Source: Azotobacter vinelandii
GTDB taxonomy: Bacteria; Pseudomonadota; Gammaproteobacteria; Pseudomonadales; Pseudomonadaceae
Assembly: GCF_001571105.1 (NCBI RefSeq)
Contig: NZ_BCTD01000003.1
Reading direction: 5' to 3' (one strand)
Length of the DNA: 64,000 nt
The position numbers were made by a program, and so were the translations under genes. The first letter of the stretch is position 1. Each line of letters opens with the position of its first letter. Shown here piece by piece: positions 8,306-17,135 of the stretch. The notes beneath the pieces are model-generated. The model was given only the letters and a program-made list of their open reading frames with translations, made no database searches and was not told where the DNA came from.

Positions 8306-8321
8306 CGGGCGTGCGAGGCGC

Positions 8322-8621
8322 TCAGGCGTCCGGTCGCGGCGCCAAGCCGGGCAGCGCCGGAAGCTGCCGGGGCCGGCGGATGCGCACCCGCTTCTGGCGG
8401 TTCGACTCGCCGCTTTCCAGGCTCACCTGGCTCTTCGGCACACCGAAGACGCCGGCGAGGAAGGCCAGCAGGTGGGCGTTGGCCTTGCCCTCCACCGGCG
8501 GGGCGGTGAGGCGGATCTTCAGGCGCTCGCCATGCAGCCCGGCGAATTCGTCCTTGCTGGCCTTGGGCTGCAGGTGGCAGGCGAGGATCAGGTCCTCGCC
8601 GTCCCAACGGTACCAACTCAT
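8322..8621 (-). CDS. yggU: DUF167/YggU family protein
   Basis: A 99-residue protein matching the DUF167 (YggU) family: LQPKASKDEFAGLHGERLKIRLTAPPVEGKAN is the family core and the length is typical. Function is unknown; the family is conserved beside yggT. Its ATG overlaps the yggT stop codon by one base (TGATG), so it is translationally coupled. The C-terminal tail (about residues 80-99) is Pro/Arg rich and more variable. Confidence 0.92.
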   Translation of the reverse strand: MSWYRWDGEDLILACHLQPKASKDEFAGLHGERLKIRLTAPPVEGKANAHLLAFLAGVFGVPKSQVSLESGESNRQKRVRIRRPRQLPALPGLAPRPDA

Positions 8622-9214
8622 CAGAGGAAGGGGCTGAGCGCCCGCGGCATGCCGCTCATGGCGGCGAGGTTGTTGATCACCAGCATGTCGATCAGGTTCA
8701 GCGCGATGAAGGCGAAGATCGGCGAGATGTCCAGGCCGCCGAGATTCGGCAGGACACGGCGGATCGGCGACAGCAGGGGCTCGCAGATCTGGTTGACCAG
8801 TTGCGCGGCCGGGTTGTAGCTGCCGGGAGCGACCCAGGACAGGATCACGCTGACGATCAGGGCGAAGAAGAACACCTTGAGGAACAGCGAGGTGACGCCG
8901 ATCACCGACCAGACCAGCAGCGGCATCAGGTAGCCGCCGACGCCGTAGCCCATCAGCAGCAGGACGCCGATCATCAGCGCCAGCTGGACCAGGATGGCCA
9001 GCGCCAGGGAGGCGAAGTCCAGTCCGCCGAAACCGGGAATGACCCGCCGCAGCGGCTTGAGCAGCGGCTGGGTGGCCTTAACCACGAACTGGCTGAGGGG
9101 ATTGTAGAAGTCGGCGCGCACCAACTGGAGGATGAAGCGCAGCAGGACGATCAGCAGGTAGAGGCTGCCGAGGGTCTGCACGAGGTAGATGATCGCAGTG
9201 TTCAATCCGTTCAT
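8621..9214 (-). CDS. yggT: YggT family integral membrane protein
   Basis: A 197-residue protein made of two YggT repeats, each with two hydrophobic segments and an NP(L/A) plus LLSPIRRV/LLKPLRRV motif. The repeats cover about residues 10-90 and 105-185. The ATG at 9214 gives the family length; the frame is open upstream into proC but that extension is not protein-like. It lies between proC and yggU in the conserved yggS-proC-yggT-yggU cluster. The role is poorly defined; links to osmotic tolerance and division-related functions exist in other bacteria. Confidence 0.94.
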   Translation of the reverse strand: MNGLNTAIIYLVQTLGSLYLLIVLLRFILQLVRADFYNPLSQFVVKATQPLLKPLRRVIPGFGGLDFASLALAILVQLALMIGVLLLMGYGVGGYLMPLLVWSVIGVTSLFLKVFFFALIVSVILSWVAPGSYNPAAQLVNQICEPLLSPIRRVLPNLGGLDISPIFAFIALNLIDMLVINNLAAMSGMPRALSPFL

Positions 9215-9228
9215 CGAATCAAGGTTCC

Positions 9229-10047
9229 TTATCGGCCCAACTGTTCGGCCAGTTCGGCGGAGCGTCGGGCGGCGGCGTCCAGCGCCTGCTGCACCAGGGC
9301 TTCGAAGCCGCCGGCCTGGAAGGTATTGATCGCCGCCTCGGTGGTGCCGTTCGGCGAGGTCACCCGGCGACGCAGTTCGGCGGCGTCGACGCCGCTTTCG
9401 GTGGCCATGCGCGCCGCGCCCAGGGCGGTCTGCAGGGTCAGTTGCACGGCGCTGCCGTGCGGCAAGCCGAGCCGTTCGCCGGCGGCGGTCATGGCTTCCA
9501 TGAGCAGGAAGAAGTACGCCGGGCCGCTGCCGGAGACGGCGGTCACGGCATCGATCAGGCGCTCCTCGTCGAGCCACAGGACCAGGCCGACCGCGCCCAG
9601 CAAGCGTGCGGCCTGCTGGCGCTGGGCGGCGGACACCCGGGCGTTGGCGAACAGGCCGCTGACGCCCTGGCGCAGCAGCGCCGGCGTATTCGGCATGCAG
9701 CGTACCAGCGGCCGCTCGCCCAGCCAGGACTCCAGACTGGCGCAGGTGATGCCGGCGGCGATGGAGACGATCAACTGCTCCGGGCGCAGGTGGGCGGCGA
9801 GCGCCTGGCAGACCGACTTCATCACCTGCGGCTTGACCGCCAGCACCACCAGGTCGGCGCCGGCGGCGGCCTCGGCATTGTCGGCGAACAGCTCGATGCC
9901 GTGTTCGGCGGCGATGCGCGCGCGCCGCTCGGCGCTCGGGGCGCTGGCGCGGATCGCGCCGGCCGGCACGCCCTGGGCGCGCAGCCCGCCGATCAGGCTG
10001 GCGGCCATGTTGCCGGCGCCGATGAAGGCGATGCGGGGGTCGGTCAT
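9229..10047 (-). CDS. proC: Pyrroline-5-carboxylate reductase
   Basis: A 272-residue enzyme that reduces pyrroline-5-carboxylate to proline with NAD(P)H. The N-terminal Rossmann motif IAFIGAGNMA lies at residues 6-15. VLAVKPQV, RCMPNTPA and the C-terminal signature VSGSGPAYFFLLMEA with the TSPNGTTEAAI block are complete. It lies 18 bp downstream of yggS and 14 bp upstream of yggT, all minus strand, consistent with one operon. Confidence 0.97.
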   Translation of the reverse strand: MTDPRIAFIGAGNMAASLIGGLRAQGVPAGAIRASAPSAERRARIAAEHGIELFADNAEAAAGADLVVLAVKPQVMKSVCQALAAHLRPEQLIVSIAAGITCASLESWLGERPLVRCMPNTPALLRQGVSGLFANARVSAAQRQQAARLLGAVGLVLWLDEERLIDAVTAVSGSGPAYFFLLMEAMTAAGERLGLPHGSAVQLTLQTALGAARMATESGVDAAELRRRVTSPNGTTEAAINTFQAGGFEALVQQALDAAARRSAELAEQLGR

Positions 10048-10065
10048 GGGGGACTTTCCTTCTGT

Positions 10066-10770
10066 CTAACGGGAAGGCTGCCCGTAGTCGCGGGCGCCGA
10101 ACAGGGCGGTGCCGATGCGGACCCAGGTGGCGCCTTCGGCGATGGCGGCCTCCAGGTCGTGGCTCATGCCCATGGAGAGGGTGTCGAGATCGAGGCCGAG
10201 GTGCTGGCCGAGGCTTTCCTGCAGCTCGCGCAGGCGGGCGAAAGGCGCGTGCTGGGCGGCGGGATCGTCGCTCGGCTCGGGAATCGCCATCAGGCCGCGC
10301 AGGCGCAGGTTGGGCAGTTCCGCCACGGCGCCGGCGAGTTCCGCCAGTTCCTCGGGTTCGCAGCCGGACTTGCTCGCCTCGCCGCTGACGTTCACCTGCA
10401 GGCAGATGTTCAGGGGCGGGAGGTGCGCCGGACGCTGCTCGGACAGGCGCTGGGCGATCTTCGCCCGGTCGACCGAATGGACCCAGGCGAAATGTTCGGC
10501 GATGGCGCGGGTCTTGTTGGACTGGATCGGCCCGATGAAGTGCCAGGTCAGCTCCAGATCGGCAAGTTCGGCCTGCTTGGCCAGGGCCTCCTGCAGGTAG
10601 TTCTCGCCGAAGTCGCGCTGGCCGCAGGCGAAGGCTTCGCGCAGGACGCTCGCCGGCTTGGTCTTGCTCACGGCCAGCAGGCGCACGTTCTGCGGATCGC
10701 GGCCGGAAGCTTGCGCCGCCTCACGGATGCGCGCGCGAACCTTTGCAACACTTTCTGGAATGCTGGACAT
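10066..10770 (-). CDS. yggS: Pyridoxal-phosphate homeostasis protein YggS
   Basis: A 234-residue PLP-binding protein of the YggS/PROSC family with an alanine-racemase-like N-terminal barrel. The PLP lysine lies in LLAVSKTKP (near residue 36). FGENYLQEA, WHFIGPIQSNK and the phosphate-binding SMGMSHDLEAAI block are present. It buffers free PLP and affects amino-acid metabolism. It is first in the yggS-proC-yggT-yggU operon and is divergent from pilT with a 72-bp gap, the same arrangement as in Pseudomonas. Confidence 0.96.
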   Translation of the reverse strand: MSSIPESVAKVRARIREAAQASGRDPQNVRLLAVSKTKPASVLREAFACGQRDFGENYLQEALAKQAELADLELTWHFIGPIQSNKTRAIAEHFAWVHSVDRAKIAQRLSEQRPAHLPPLNICLQVNVSGEASKSGCEPEELAELAGAVAELPNLRLRGLMAIPEPSDDPAAQHAPFARLRELQESLGQHLGLDLDTLSMGMSHDLEAAIAEGATWVRIGTALFGARDYGQPSR

Positions 10771-10842
10771 CTTGTTCCGTTTCCTGCCCGGGCCGCCGGC
10801 TGTCGCGGCATTCTACCCGCTTGTTGGCGATTGGGGACCCCC

Positions 10843-11877
10843 ATGGACATCACCGAACTGCTCGTCTTCGGCGCCAGGCAGGGCGCGTCGGACCTGCACC
10901 TTTCCGCCGGCCTGCCGCCGATGATCCGCGTCGACGGCGACGTGCGCCGCATCGACCTGCCGCCGCTGGACCACAAGCAGGTGCACGCACTGATCCACGA
11001 CATCATGAACGACAAGCAGCGCAAGGATTACGAAACGTTTCTCGAAACCGACTTCTCCTTCGAGGTGCCGGGCGTGGCGCGCTTCCGGGTCAACGCCTTC
11101 AACCAGAACCGTGGCGCCGGCGCGGTGTTCCGCACCATTCCGTCGCGCGTCCCGAGCATGGACGAGCTGGAGATGGGCGAGGTGTTCAGGAAGATCGCCG
11201 AGGTGCCGCGCGGCCTGGTGCTGGTCACCGGCGCCACTGGCTCGGGCAAGTCGACCACCCTGGCGGCCATGCTCGACTACCTGAACGGCAGCAGGCACCA
11301 GCACATCCTCACCATCGAGGACCCGATCGAATTCGTCCACGAGCCGAAGAAGTGCCTGATCAACCAGCGCGAAGTGCACCGCGACACCCTGGGCTTCGCC
11401 GAGGCGCTGCGTTCGGCGCTGCGCGAGGACCCGGACGTCATCCTGGTCGGCGAGATGCGCGACCTGGAAACCATCCGCCTGGCGCTGACCGCCGCGGAAA
11501 CCGGCCACCTGGTGTTCGGCACCCTGCACACCACCTCGGCGGCCAAGACCATCGACCGGGTGGTCGACGTGTTTCCCGCGGAGGAGAAGGCGATGGTCCG
11601 CTCGATGCTCTCCGAATCACTGCAGGCGGTGATCTCCCAGACCCTGCTGAAGAGGGTCGGCGGCGGCCGGGTGGCGGCCCGCGAGATCATGATCGGCACC
11701 CCGGCGATCCGCAATCTGATCCGCGAGGACAAGGTGGCGCAGATGTACTCGGCGATCCAGACCGGCGGCTCGCTGGGCATGCAGACCCTGGACATGGCGT
11801 TGAAGAGCCTGCTGTCCAGGGGCGCGATCAGCCGCGAGAGCGCCCGCGAGAAGGCGAAGATTCCCGACAGTTTCTAG
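10843..11877 (+). CDS. pilT: Type IV pilus retraction ATPase PilT
   Basis: A 344-residue hexameric secretion-type ATPase that powers pilus retraction and DNA uptake. Walker A GATGSGKST spans residues 130-138 with Lys136. The Asp box LTIEDPIEFVH, Walker B ALREDPDVILVGEMRD, the His box GTLHTTSAAKTI and the C-terminal AIRNLIRE motif are intact. The length is exactly that of Pseudomonas PilT. No frameshift is visible, in contrast to the adjacent wrecked pilU. It is divergent from yggS. Confidence 0.97.
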   Translation: MDITELLVFGARQGASDLHLSAGLPPMIRVDGDVRRIDLPPLDHKQVHALIHDIMNDKQRKDYETFLETDFSFEVPGVARFRVNAFNQNRGAGAVFRTIPSRVPSMDELEMGEVFRKIAEVPRGLVLVTGATGSGKSTTLAAMLDYLNGSRHQHILTIEDPIEFVHEPKKCLINQREVHRDTLGFAEALRSALREDPDVILVGEMRDLETIRLALTAAETGHLVFGTLHTTSAAKTIDRVVDVFPAEEKAMVRSMLSESLQAVISQTLLKRVGGGRVAAREIMIGTPAIRNLIREDKVAQMYSAIQTGGSLGMQTLDMALKSLLSRGAISRESAREKAKIPDSF

Positions 11878-11917
11878 ACCGGCCGTACCTTCGGGCACGG
11901 CACGGGCGACCACGGCC

Positions 11918-12440
11918 ATGGACTTCGGAAAGCTGCTGCGCCCGATGATGGAGAAGGGCGCCTCCGTTCGGTTCATCACCGCGGGCGTACCGCCGTCGAT
12001 GAGGCTTGACGGCGTCCGCTGCCACCGGGTCGCGCCCCGCTTGTCGGCGGAGCGGGTCCGGGAAGCCGTGCTCGCGCTGATGAACGAACATTTGCACCGC
12101 CAGCCGCGAACGCGACTTCGCCAGCGGCCGCCGCTTCCGGGACCGCGCCTTCCAGCAGCGCATCCCGGCCTTCGACGAATTCGAGTTGCCGGACGGGCCG
12201 CGCGAGCTGTCGATGGCCGGGCGCGGCCTGATGCTGTCCGTCGGCACCATCGGCAAGTCCACCTCGCTGGTGGCGATGACCGGCTACCGCAACCGGAACG
12301 GCCGCATCATTTCCATCGAGGACCCCATCGAGTTCATTCACCGCCCGGGGCCGCATCGTCACCTGGCGCGAGCTGGGCATCGATATCCGGCGGGCATTCC
12401 ATGCGCTTGCCCTGGGCCGGAAGGCTTGTCGCCACGGGTG
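11918..12440 (+). pseudogene. pilU: Degraded pilU (PilT-dependent retraction ATPase)
   Basis: The start is recognisable: MDFGKLLRPMMEKGAS followed by FITAGVPPSMRLDG is PilU-like. Homology then passes through other frames: RDFASGRRFRDRAFQQRIP from about 12110, then MAGRGLMLSVGTIGKSTS with GYRNRNGRIISIEDPIEFIH up to about 12345, then ITQREVGID-like TWRELGIDIRR in a third frame to about 12440. Walker A is damaged (GTIGKST) and the C-terminal two-thirds is deleted. PilU is normally about 380 residues, so at least three frameshifts and deletions make it non-functional. It directly follows intact pilT. Confidence 0.85.
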
Positions 12441-12477
12441 CTTTCGCCCATCCTCAATGTCTTTCTGGAGACTCGTC

Positions 12478-12879
12478 ATGCAGGTTCAGGACACCCACAG
12501 CAAACTCATCGGCTACCTGTTGTGGATCTTCGGCTTTCTCGGCGCGCACCGTTTCTATTACGGCCGGCCGCTGACCGGGACGATCTGGTTCTTCACCTTG
12601 GGCCTGCTCGGTATCGGCTGGCTGATCGACCTGTTCCTGATCCCGTCGATGGACCGCGAGGCGGACCTGCGCTTCCATGCCGGCTCCACCGACTACAACA
12701 TCGCCTGGCTCCTGCTGACCTTTCTCGGCGTCTTCGGCGTGCACCGCATGTACCTGGGCAAGTGGCTCACCGGCCTGCTCTACCTGCTGACCGGCGGGTT
12801 GTTCCTGATCGGCGTGCTCTACGACTTCTGGACGCTGAACGAGCAGGTGTCCCTGCGCAACGCCCAGCGCGGTCAGTGA
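12478..12879 (+). CDS. TM2-domain membrane protein
   Basis: A 133-residue protein with two TM2 domains. Each has a hydrophobic helix, a GAHRFYYG or GVHRMYLG motif, a second helix and an acidic ID/YD end. They span about residues 8-57 and 65-118. The ATG at 12478 is preceded by a CTGGAG site. TM2 proteins are small two-helix inner-membrane proteins of unknown role. It directly follows the pilU relic, so the relic's deletion may have brought it next to pilT. Confidence 0.85.
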   Translation: MQVQDTHSKLIGYLLWIFGFLGAHRFYYGRPLTGTIWFFTLGLLGIGWLIDLFLIPSMDREADLRFHAGSTDYNIAWLLLTFLGVFGVHRMYLGKWLTGLLYLLTGGLFLIGVLYDFWTLNEQVSLRNAQRGQ

Positions 12880-12939
12880 TTTCCCGGAGGACCGGGCCCG
12901 CCGTCGGCGAGCCTGGCCGTCGTGCGGGCATGCCCGCGA

Positions 12940-14210
12940 TCAGGCCTGGTAGCTGATCCGTCCGTCGAGCAGGGTGTAGCGCACCGCGCCGGGCAGGACG
13001 TGGCCGATGAACGGGCAGTTGCGCCCCTTGGACAGCCAGCGTTCGCCGGCCAGGGTGGCGGCCTCGGGGTCGAACAGCACCAGGTCGGCCGGGGCGCCGG
13101 CGGCCAGGCGGCCCACCGGCAGGCGCAGGGCCCGGGCCGGACCGCTGGTGAGGCGCGCGAGCAGGGTCGGCAGGTCGAGCACGTTCTCCTGGACCAGGCT
13201 CAGGGCCAGCGGCAGCAGCAGTTCGACGCTGCTGATGCCTGGCTCGGTGGCGCCGAACGGCGCCAGCTTGGCATCCGCCTCGTGAGGCTGGTGGTGGCTG
13301 GCGATGGCCTGGATGGTGCCCTGGCGCACCGCGTCGCGCAGGCCGTCGCGGTCGGCGCGCGAGCGCAGCGGCGGCTGTACGTGGTAGAGGCTGGAGAAGT
13401 CGGCCAGCGCCTCGTCGGTGAGGATCAACTGGTACAGCGCCACGTCGGCGCTCACCGGCAGGCCGCGGGCCTGGGCCTCGGCGATCATCCGCGCGCCGCG
13501 GGCGCTGGAGAGCTGGCTGAAGTGGGCGCGCACGCCGGTCTGCTCGACCAGCAGCAGGTCGCGGGCCAGGGCCACGGTTTCCGCCGTTTCCGGAATGCCC
13601 GCCAGCCCCAGGAAACCGGCCATGGGGCCCTCGTGGGCGAGGCCGTCCTCGGCGAGGGCGGCGTCCTGGGAGTGGAACACCACGGTCAGGTCGAAGGTCG
13701 CCGCGTATTCCAGGGCGCGGCGCAGGTGGCGGTTGCTGGCGAAGCTGGCCAGGCCGTTGCCGAAGGCGACGCAGCCGGTGTCGCGCAGGGCGACCAGTTC
13801 GGCCAGTTGCTCGCCGGCCAGTTCCCGGGTCAGGGCGCCGATCGGGAAGACCTTGGCATGGCCGGCCTCGCGGGCGCGGTCGAGGATCAGTTCGGCCACC
13901 GCCGGAGTGTCCAGCACCGGCCTGGTCAGTGGCGGGCAGCACAGGCTGGTGACGCCGCCGGCGGCCGCGGCGCGGGTTTCGCTGGCGATGCTGCCCTTGC
14001 GGCCGTAGCCGGGCTCGCGCAGGGCGGCCGACAGATCGACCAGGCCGGGCGCGGCGATCAGGCCGCGGGCGTCGAGGGTCTCGTCGGCCTCGAAGGCGGC
14101 CGGCGCCTGGTCGACGGCGGCGATCCTGCCGTCGGCCAGATAAAGGTCGGCGACCCGGTCCAGGCCGCTGGTCGGGTCGATGAGGCGGGCGCCGAGGATA
14201 CGGGTACGCA

Positions 14211-14211
<1 letters not shown>
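12940..14211 (-). CDS. pyrC': Dihydroorotase-like non-catalytic subunit PyrC'
   Basis: A 423-residue amidohydrolase-fold protein homologous to dihydroorotase. The metal-binding HxH after the first strand is replaced: the segment reads APGLVDLSAALREPGY where active enzymes have two histidines. It therefore resembles the structural dihydroorotase-like subunit (PyrC' or PyrX) that assembles with PyrB in Pseudomonas. Its start overlaps the pyrB stop by one base (TGATG), supporting co-translation with its partner. A catalytic dihydroorotase must be encoded elsewhere. Confidence 0.93.
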
Positions 14212-15221
<1,010 letters not shown>

Positions 15222-15237
15222 CGCGGGGACTCTTTTA

Positions 15238-15504
15238 GGGCCTGTCATCACTTATTTCTCCGGTTGCGTTGCTGCCTGAAATCAGCCCAGACAAGGCGCA
15301 GCCTGCAGGCAATGGCCACTCCCTTGCCAAAGGCTGCAACGCCGGATGGGCTGATTTCAGGCGCAACCCGAAGGGACGGGCCTGTTTTGGCACAGTGCTG
15401 CGTTGTTCGTCGTTCATTTGGAATAACCAAACCTCTCTCCTCACGCCTTGCCCTGTGCCAAAACAGGCTCCGTCGCAACGTGAGAAATAAGTGATGACAG
15501 GCCC
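15238..15504. mobile_element. 267-bp MITE-like element with perfect 23-bp terminal inverted repeats
   Basis: Ends are perfect inverted repeats of 23 bp, 15238-15260 and 15482-15504 (outer bases GGGCCTGTCATCACTTATTT), flanked by TA on both sides (15236-15237 and 15505-15506). Inside are two further perfect inverted repeats: 16 bp at 15274-15289/15347-15362 (GCCTGAAATCAGCCCA) and 15 bp at 15380-15394/15454-15468 (GCCTGTTTTGGCACA). No transposase is encoded. The layout is that of a non-autonomous miniature element. It sits between pyrR and pyrB inside what is otherwise a tight operon. Confidence 0.85.
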
Positions 15505-16007
15505 TAGGCAAGAACCTGACGCTCGAGAGCGAGCGGTGCGGGGCCGAGCAATTTTACCCGTTCGTCGGGGGCGAGCGACAGGGTCTGGCCGACCACGTCC
15601 GGGCGGATCGGCAGTTCGCGGGCGTCGAGATCGAGCAGGCAGACCAGGGTCACGCTGGCCGGGCGGCCGTAGTCGAACAGTTCGTTGAGGGCGGCGCGCA
15701 CGGTGCGGCCGGTCATCAGCACGTCGTCGACCAGCACCAGGTGCTGGCCTTCGACCTCGAAGGGCAGCGCGGAAGGACGGACCTGCGGGTGCAGGCCGCT
15801 CTGGGTGAAGTCGTCGCGGTAGAAGGACACGTCGAGCACACCCAGCGGTTCCTCGCTGTCGAGGGCGGCCAGCAGCGCCTGGGCGACCCAGACGCCGCCG
15901 GTGTGGATGCCGACGAAGCGCGGCGTGTCGATGCGATGGGCCTGCAGGTGGCGTTTCAGCTCGGCAGCCATCCTGGGCAGCAGCACGGCGGGATCGGGCA
16001 GGGTCAT
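15504..16007 (-). CDS. pyrR: Bifunctional pyr operon regulator/uracil phosphoribosyltransferase PyrR
   Basis: A 167-residue PRPP-binding protein. The phosphoribosyl-pyrophosphate signature VLVDDVLMTGRTVRAAL lies near residues 92-108. The SFYRDDF and DLDARELPIRPDVVG motifs match PyrR. In Gram-positive bacteria PyrR controls attenuation; in Pseudomonas the gene heads pyrBC', but its control mechanism is less clear. The TAG stop is formed by the TA flanking the inserted element plus the element's terminal base, so the C-terminus may have been altered slightly by the insertion. Confidence 0.95.
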   Translation of the reverse strand: MTLPDPAVLLPRMAAELKRHLQAHRIDTPRFVGIHTGGVWVAQALLAALDSEEPLGVLDVSFYRDDFTQSGLHPQVRPSALPFEVEGQHLVLVDDVLMTGRTVRAALNELFDYGRPASVTLVCLLDLDARELPIRPDVVGQTLSLAPDERVKLLGPAPLALERQVLA

Positions 16008-16050
16008 GGGCGGTCTCCTCGGGGGCGCTGCGGGCCGCGGCGCCGTGGTT

Positions 16051-16479
16051 TCAGCCGGCCGGGCGCTCGGCCAGCCAGCCTTCCAGTAACAGGGCGGCAG
16101 CCAGGGCGTCCACCGGGCGCCGACGGTAGCCGTCGCGCTGGCCTTGGGCCAGGCGATAGCCCTTGGCTTCGAAGGTGGTCAGGCGTTCGTCGTGGGTATG
16201 CACCGGCAGACCGAAGCGGCCGTGCAGGCGGCGGGCGAAGCGCTCGGCGCGCTCGCTCATTTCGCTCGGCGTGCCGTCCATGTTCAGCGGCAGACCGACG
16301 ACCATGGCGTCCGGTCGCCACTCCTTGACCAGTTGCTCGACTCGGCTCCAGTCGGGCACGCCGTTCTGCGCCTTGAGCACGCACAGCTCGCGGGCCTGGC
16401 CGGTGATCGCCTGGCCGACGGCGACACCGATCTGCCGGGTGCCGTAGTCGAAGCCGAGCAGCAGGCGCGGCCCGCTCAT
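16051..16479 (-). CDS. ruvX: Putative pre-16S rRNA nuclease RuvX (YqgF)
   Basis: A 142-residue RNase H-fold protein. Family motifs are LLGFDYGTRQIGVAVG at the N-terminus with the catalytic Asp, VVGLPLNMDGTPSEMS in the middle, and the VHTHDERLTTFEA block with acidic residues. It processes the 5' end of 16S rRNA in E. coli. Its start overlaps the algH stop by 4 bp, so it is coupled to the upstream gene. It lies 43 bp ahead of pyrR. Confidence 0.95.
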   Translation of the reverse strand: MSGPRLLLGFDYGTRQIGVAVGQAITGQARELCVLKAQNGVPDWSRVEQLVKEWRPDAMVVGLPLNMDGTPSEMSERAERFARRLHGRFGLPVHTHDERLTTFEAKGYRLAQGQRDGYRRRPVDALAAALLLEGWLAERPAG

Positions 16480-17048
16480 GCGTGGCCGGCCTGGGAGGTC
16501 AGCAGGGCGAGGTTGATGCCCAGGCGGGCGGCGGCGCCGGGCAGGCGCTGCTCGGCCGGGGTATCGAAGAGGATGGCGGGATCGGCCGGGCAGGTCAGCC
16601 AGGCGTTCTGCAGCAGTTCGGCTTCCAGTTGGCCGGCATCCCAGCCGGCATAGCCGAGGGCGATCAGGCAGCGTGCCGGACCGCTGCCGTCGGCGATGGC
16701 CAGCAGCGTGTCCTGGGAGGTGGACAGCGCCAGTTCGCCCAGGCCCAGGGTCGCCTGGAAGCTGTAGCCGGGCTCGTGCAGGACGAAGCCGCGGTCGGTC
16801 TGCACCGGGCCGCCGGTGTAGATCGGCAGGGCGCTGCGGTCCTCGCGGGGCGGACTGTCCGGACGCAGCTGGGCGAGCACCTGGCCGAGGTCGAGTTCGC
16901 CCGGGCGGTTGACCACCAGACCCATGGCGCCCTGATCGTTGTGTTCGACCAGGTAGATCAGGGACTGGGCGAAGTTGGGATCGGCCAGGTGCGGCATGGC
17001 GATCAGGAAATGGTTCTTCAGGTACTGGGGGGCTGTATTCATTTTCAT
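16476..17048 (-). CDS. algH: YqgE/AlgH family protein
   Basis: A 190-residue protein of the UPF0301 (YqgE/AlgH) family with LKNHFLIAMPHLADPNFAQSLIYLVEHN at the N-terminus and YTGGPVQTDRGFVLH in the middle. AlgH was named as an alginate regulator in Pseudomonas, but its molecular function is not settled. The ATG at 17048 is followed two codons later by another ATG. It is part of the minus-strand algH-ruvX-pyrR-pyrB-pyrC' series. Confidence 0.95.
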   Translation of the reverse strand: MKMNTAPQYLKNHFLIAMPHLADPNFAQSLIYLVEHNDQGAMGLVVNRPGELDLGQVLAQLRPDSPPREDRSALPIYTGGPVQTDRGFVLHEPGYSFQATLGLGELALSTSQDTLLAIADGSGPARCLIALGYAGWDAGQLEAELLQNAWLTCPADPAILFDTPAEQRLPGAAARLGINLALLTSQAGHA

Positions 17049-17135
17049 CGGCCTAGTTTCGAGCTTAGGGGCGCAGGCTTCAAGAGTGGCACAGGCCGGT
17101 GCGGCGAGTCTGCACGATCGCTCCGGCGGAGCGCG

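Noticed and set aside
9442..10842. Long N-terminal extension in frame with pilT
   Set aside because: It runs antisense through proC and yggS; PilT has its expected 344-residue length from the ATG at 10843.
15380..15400. Sigma54-like GG-GC spacing (TGGCACAGTGCTGC) inside the element
   Set aside because: The spacing between GG and GC is one base short and the sequence is part of a perfect inverted repeat, which explains it better.
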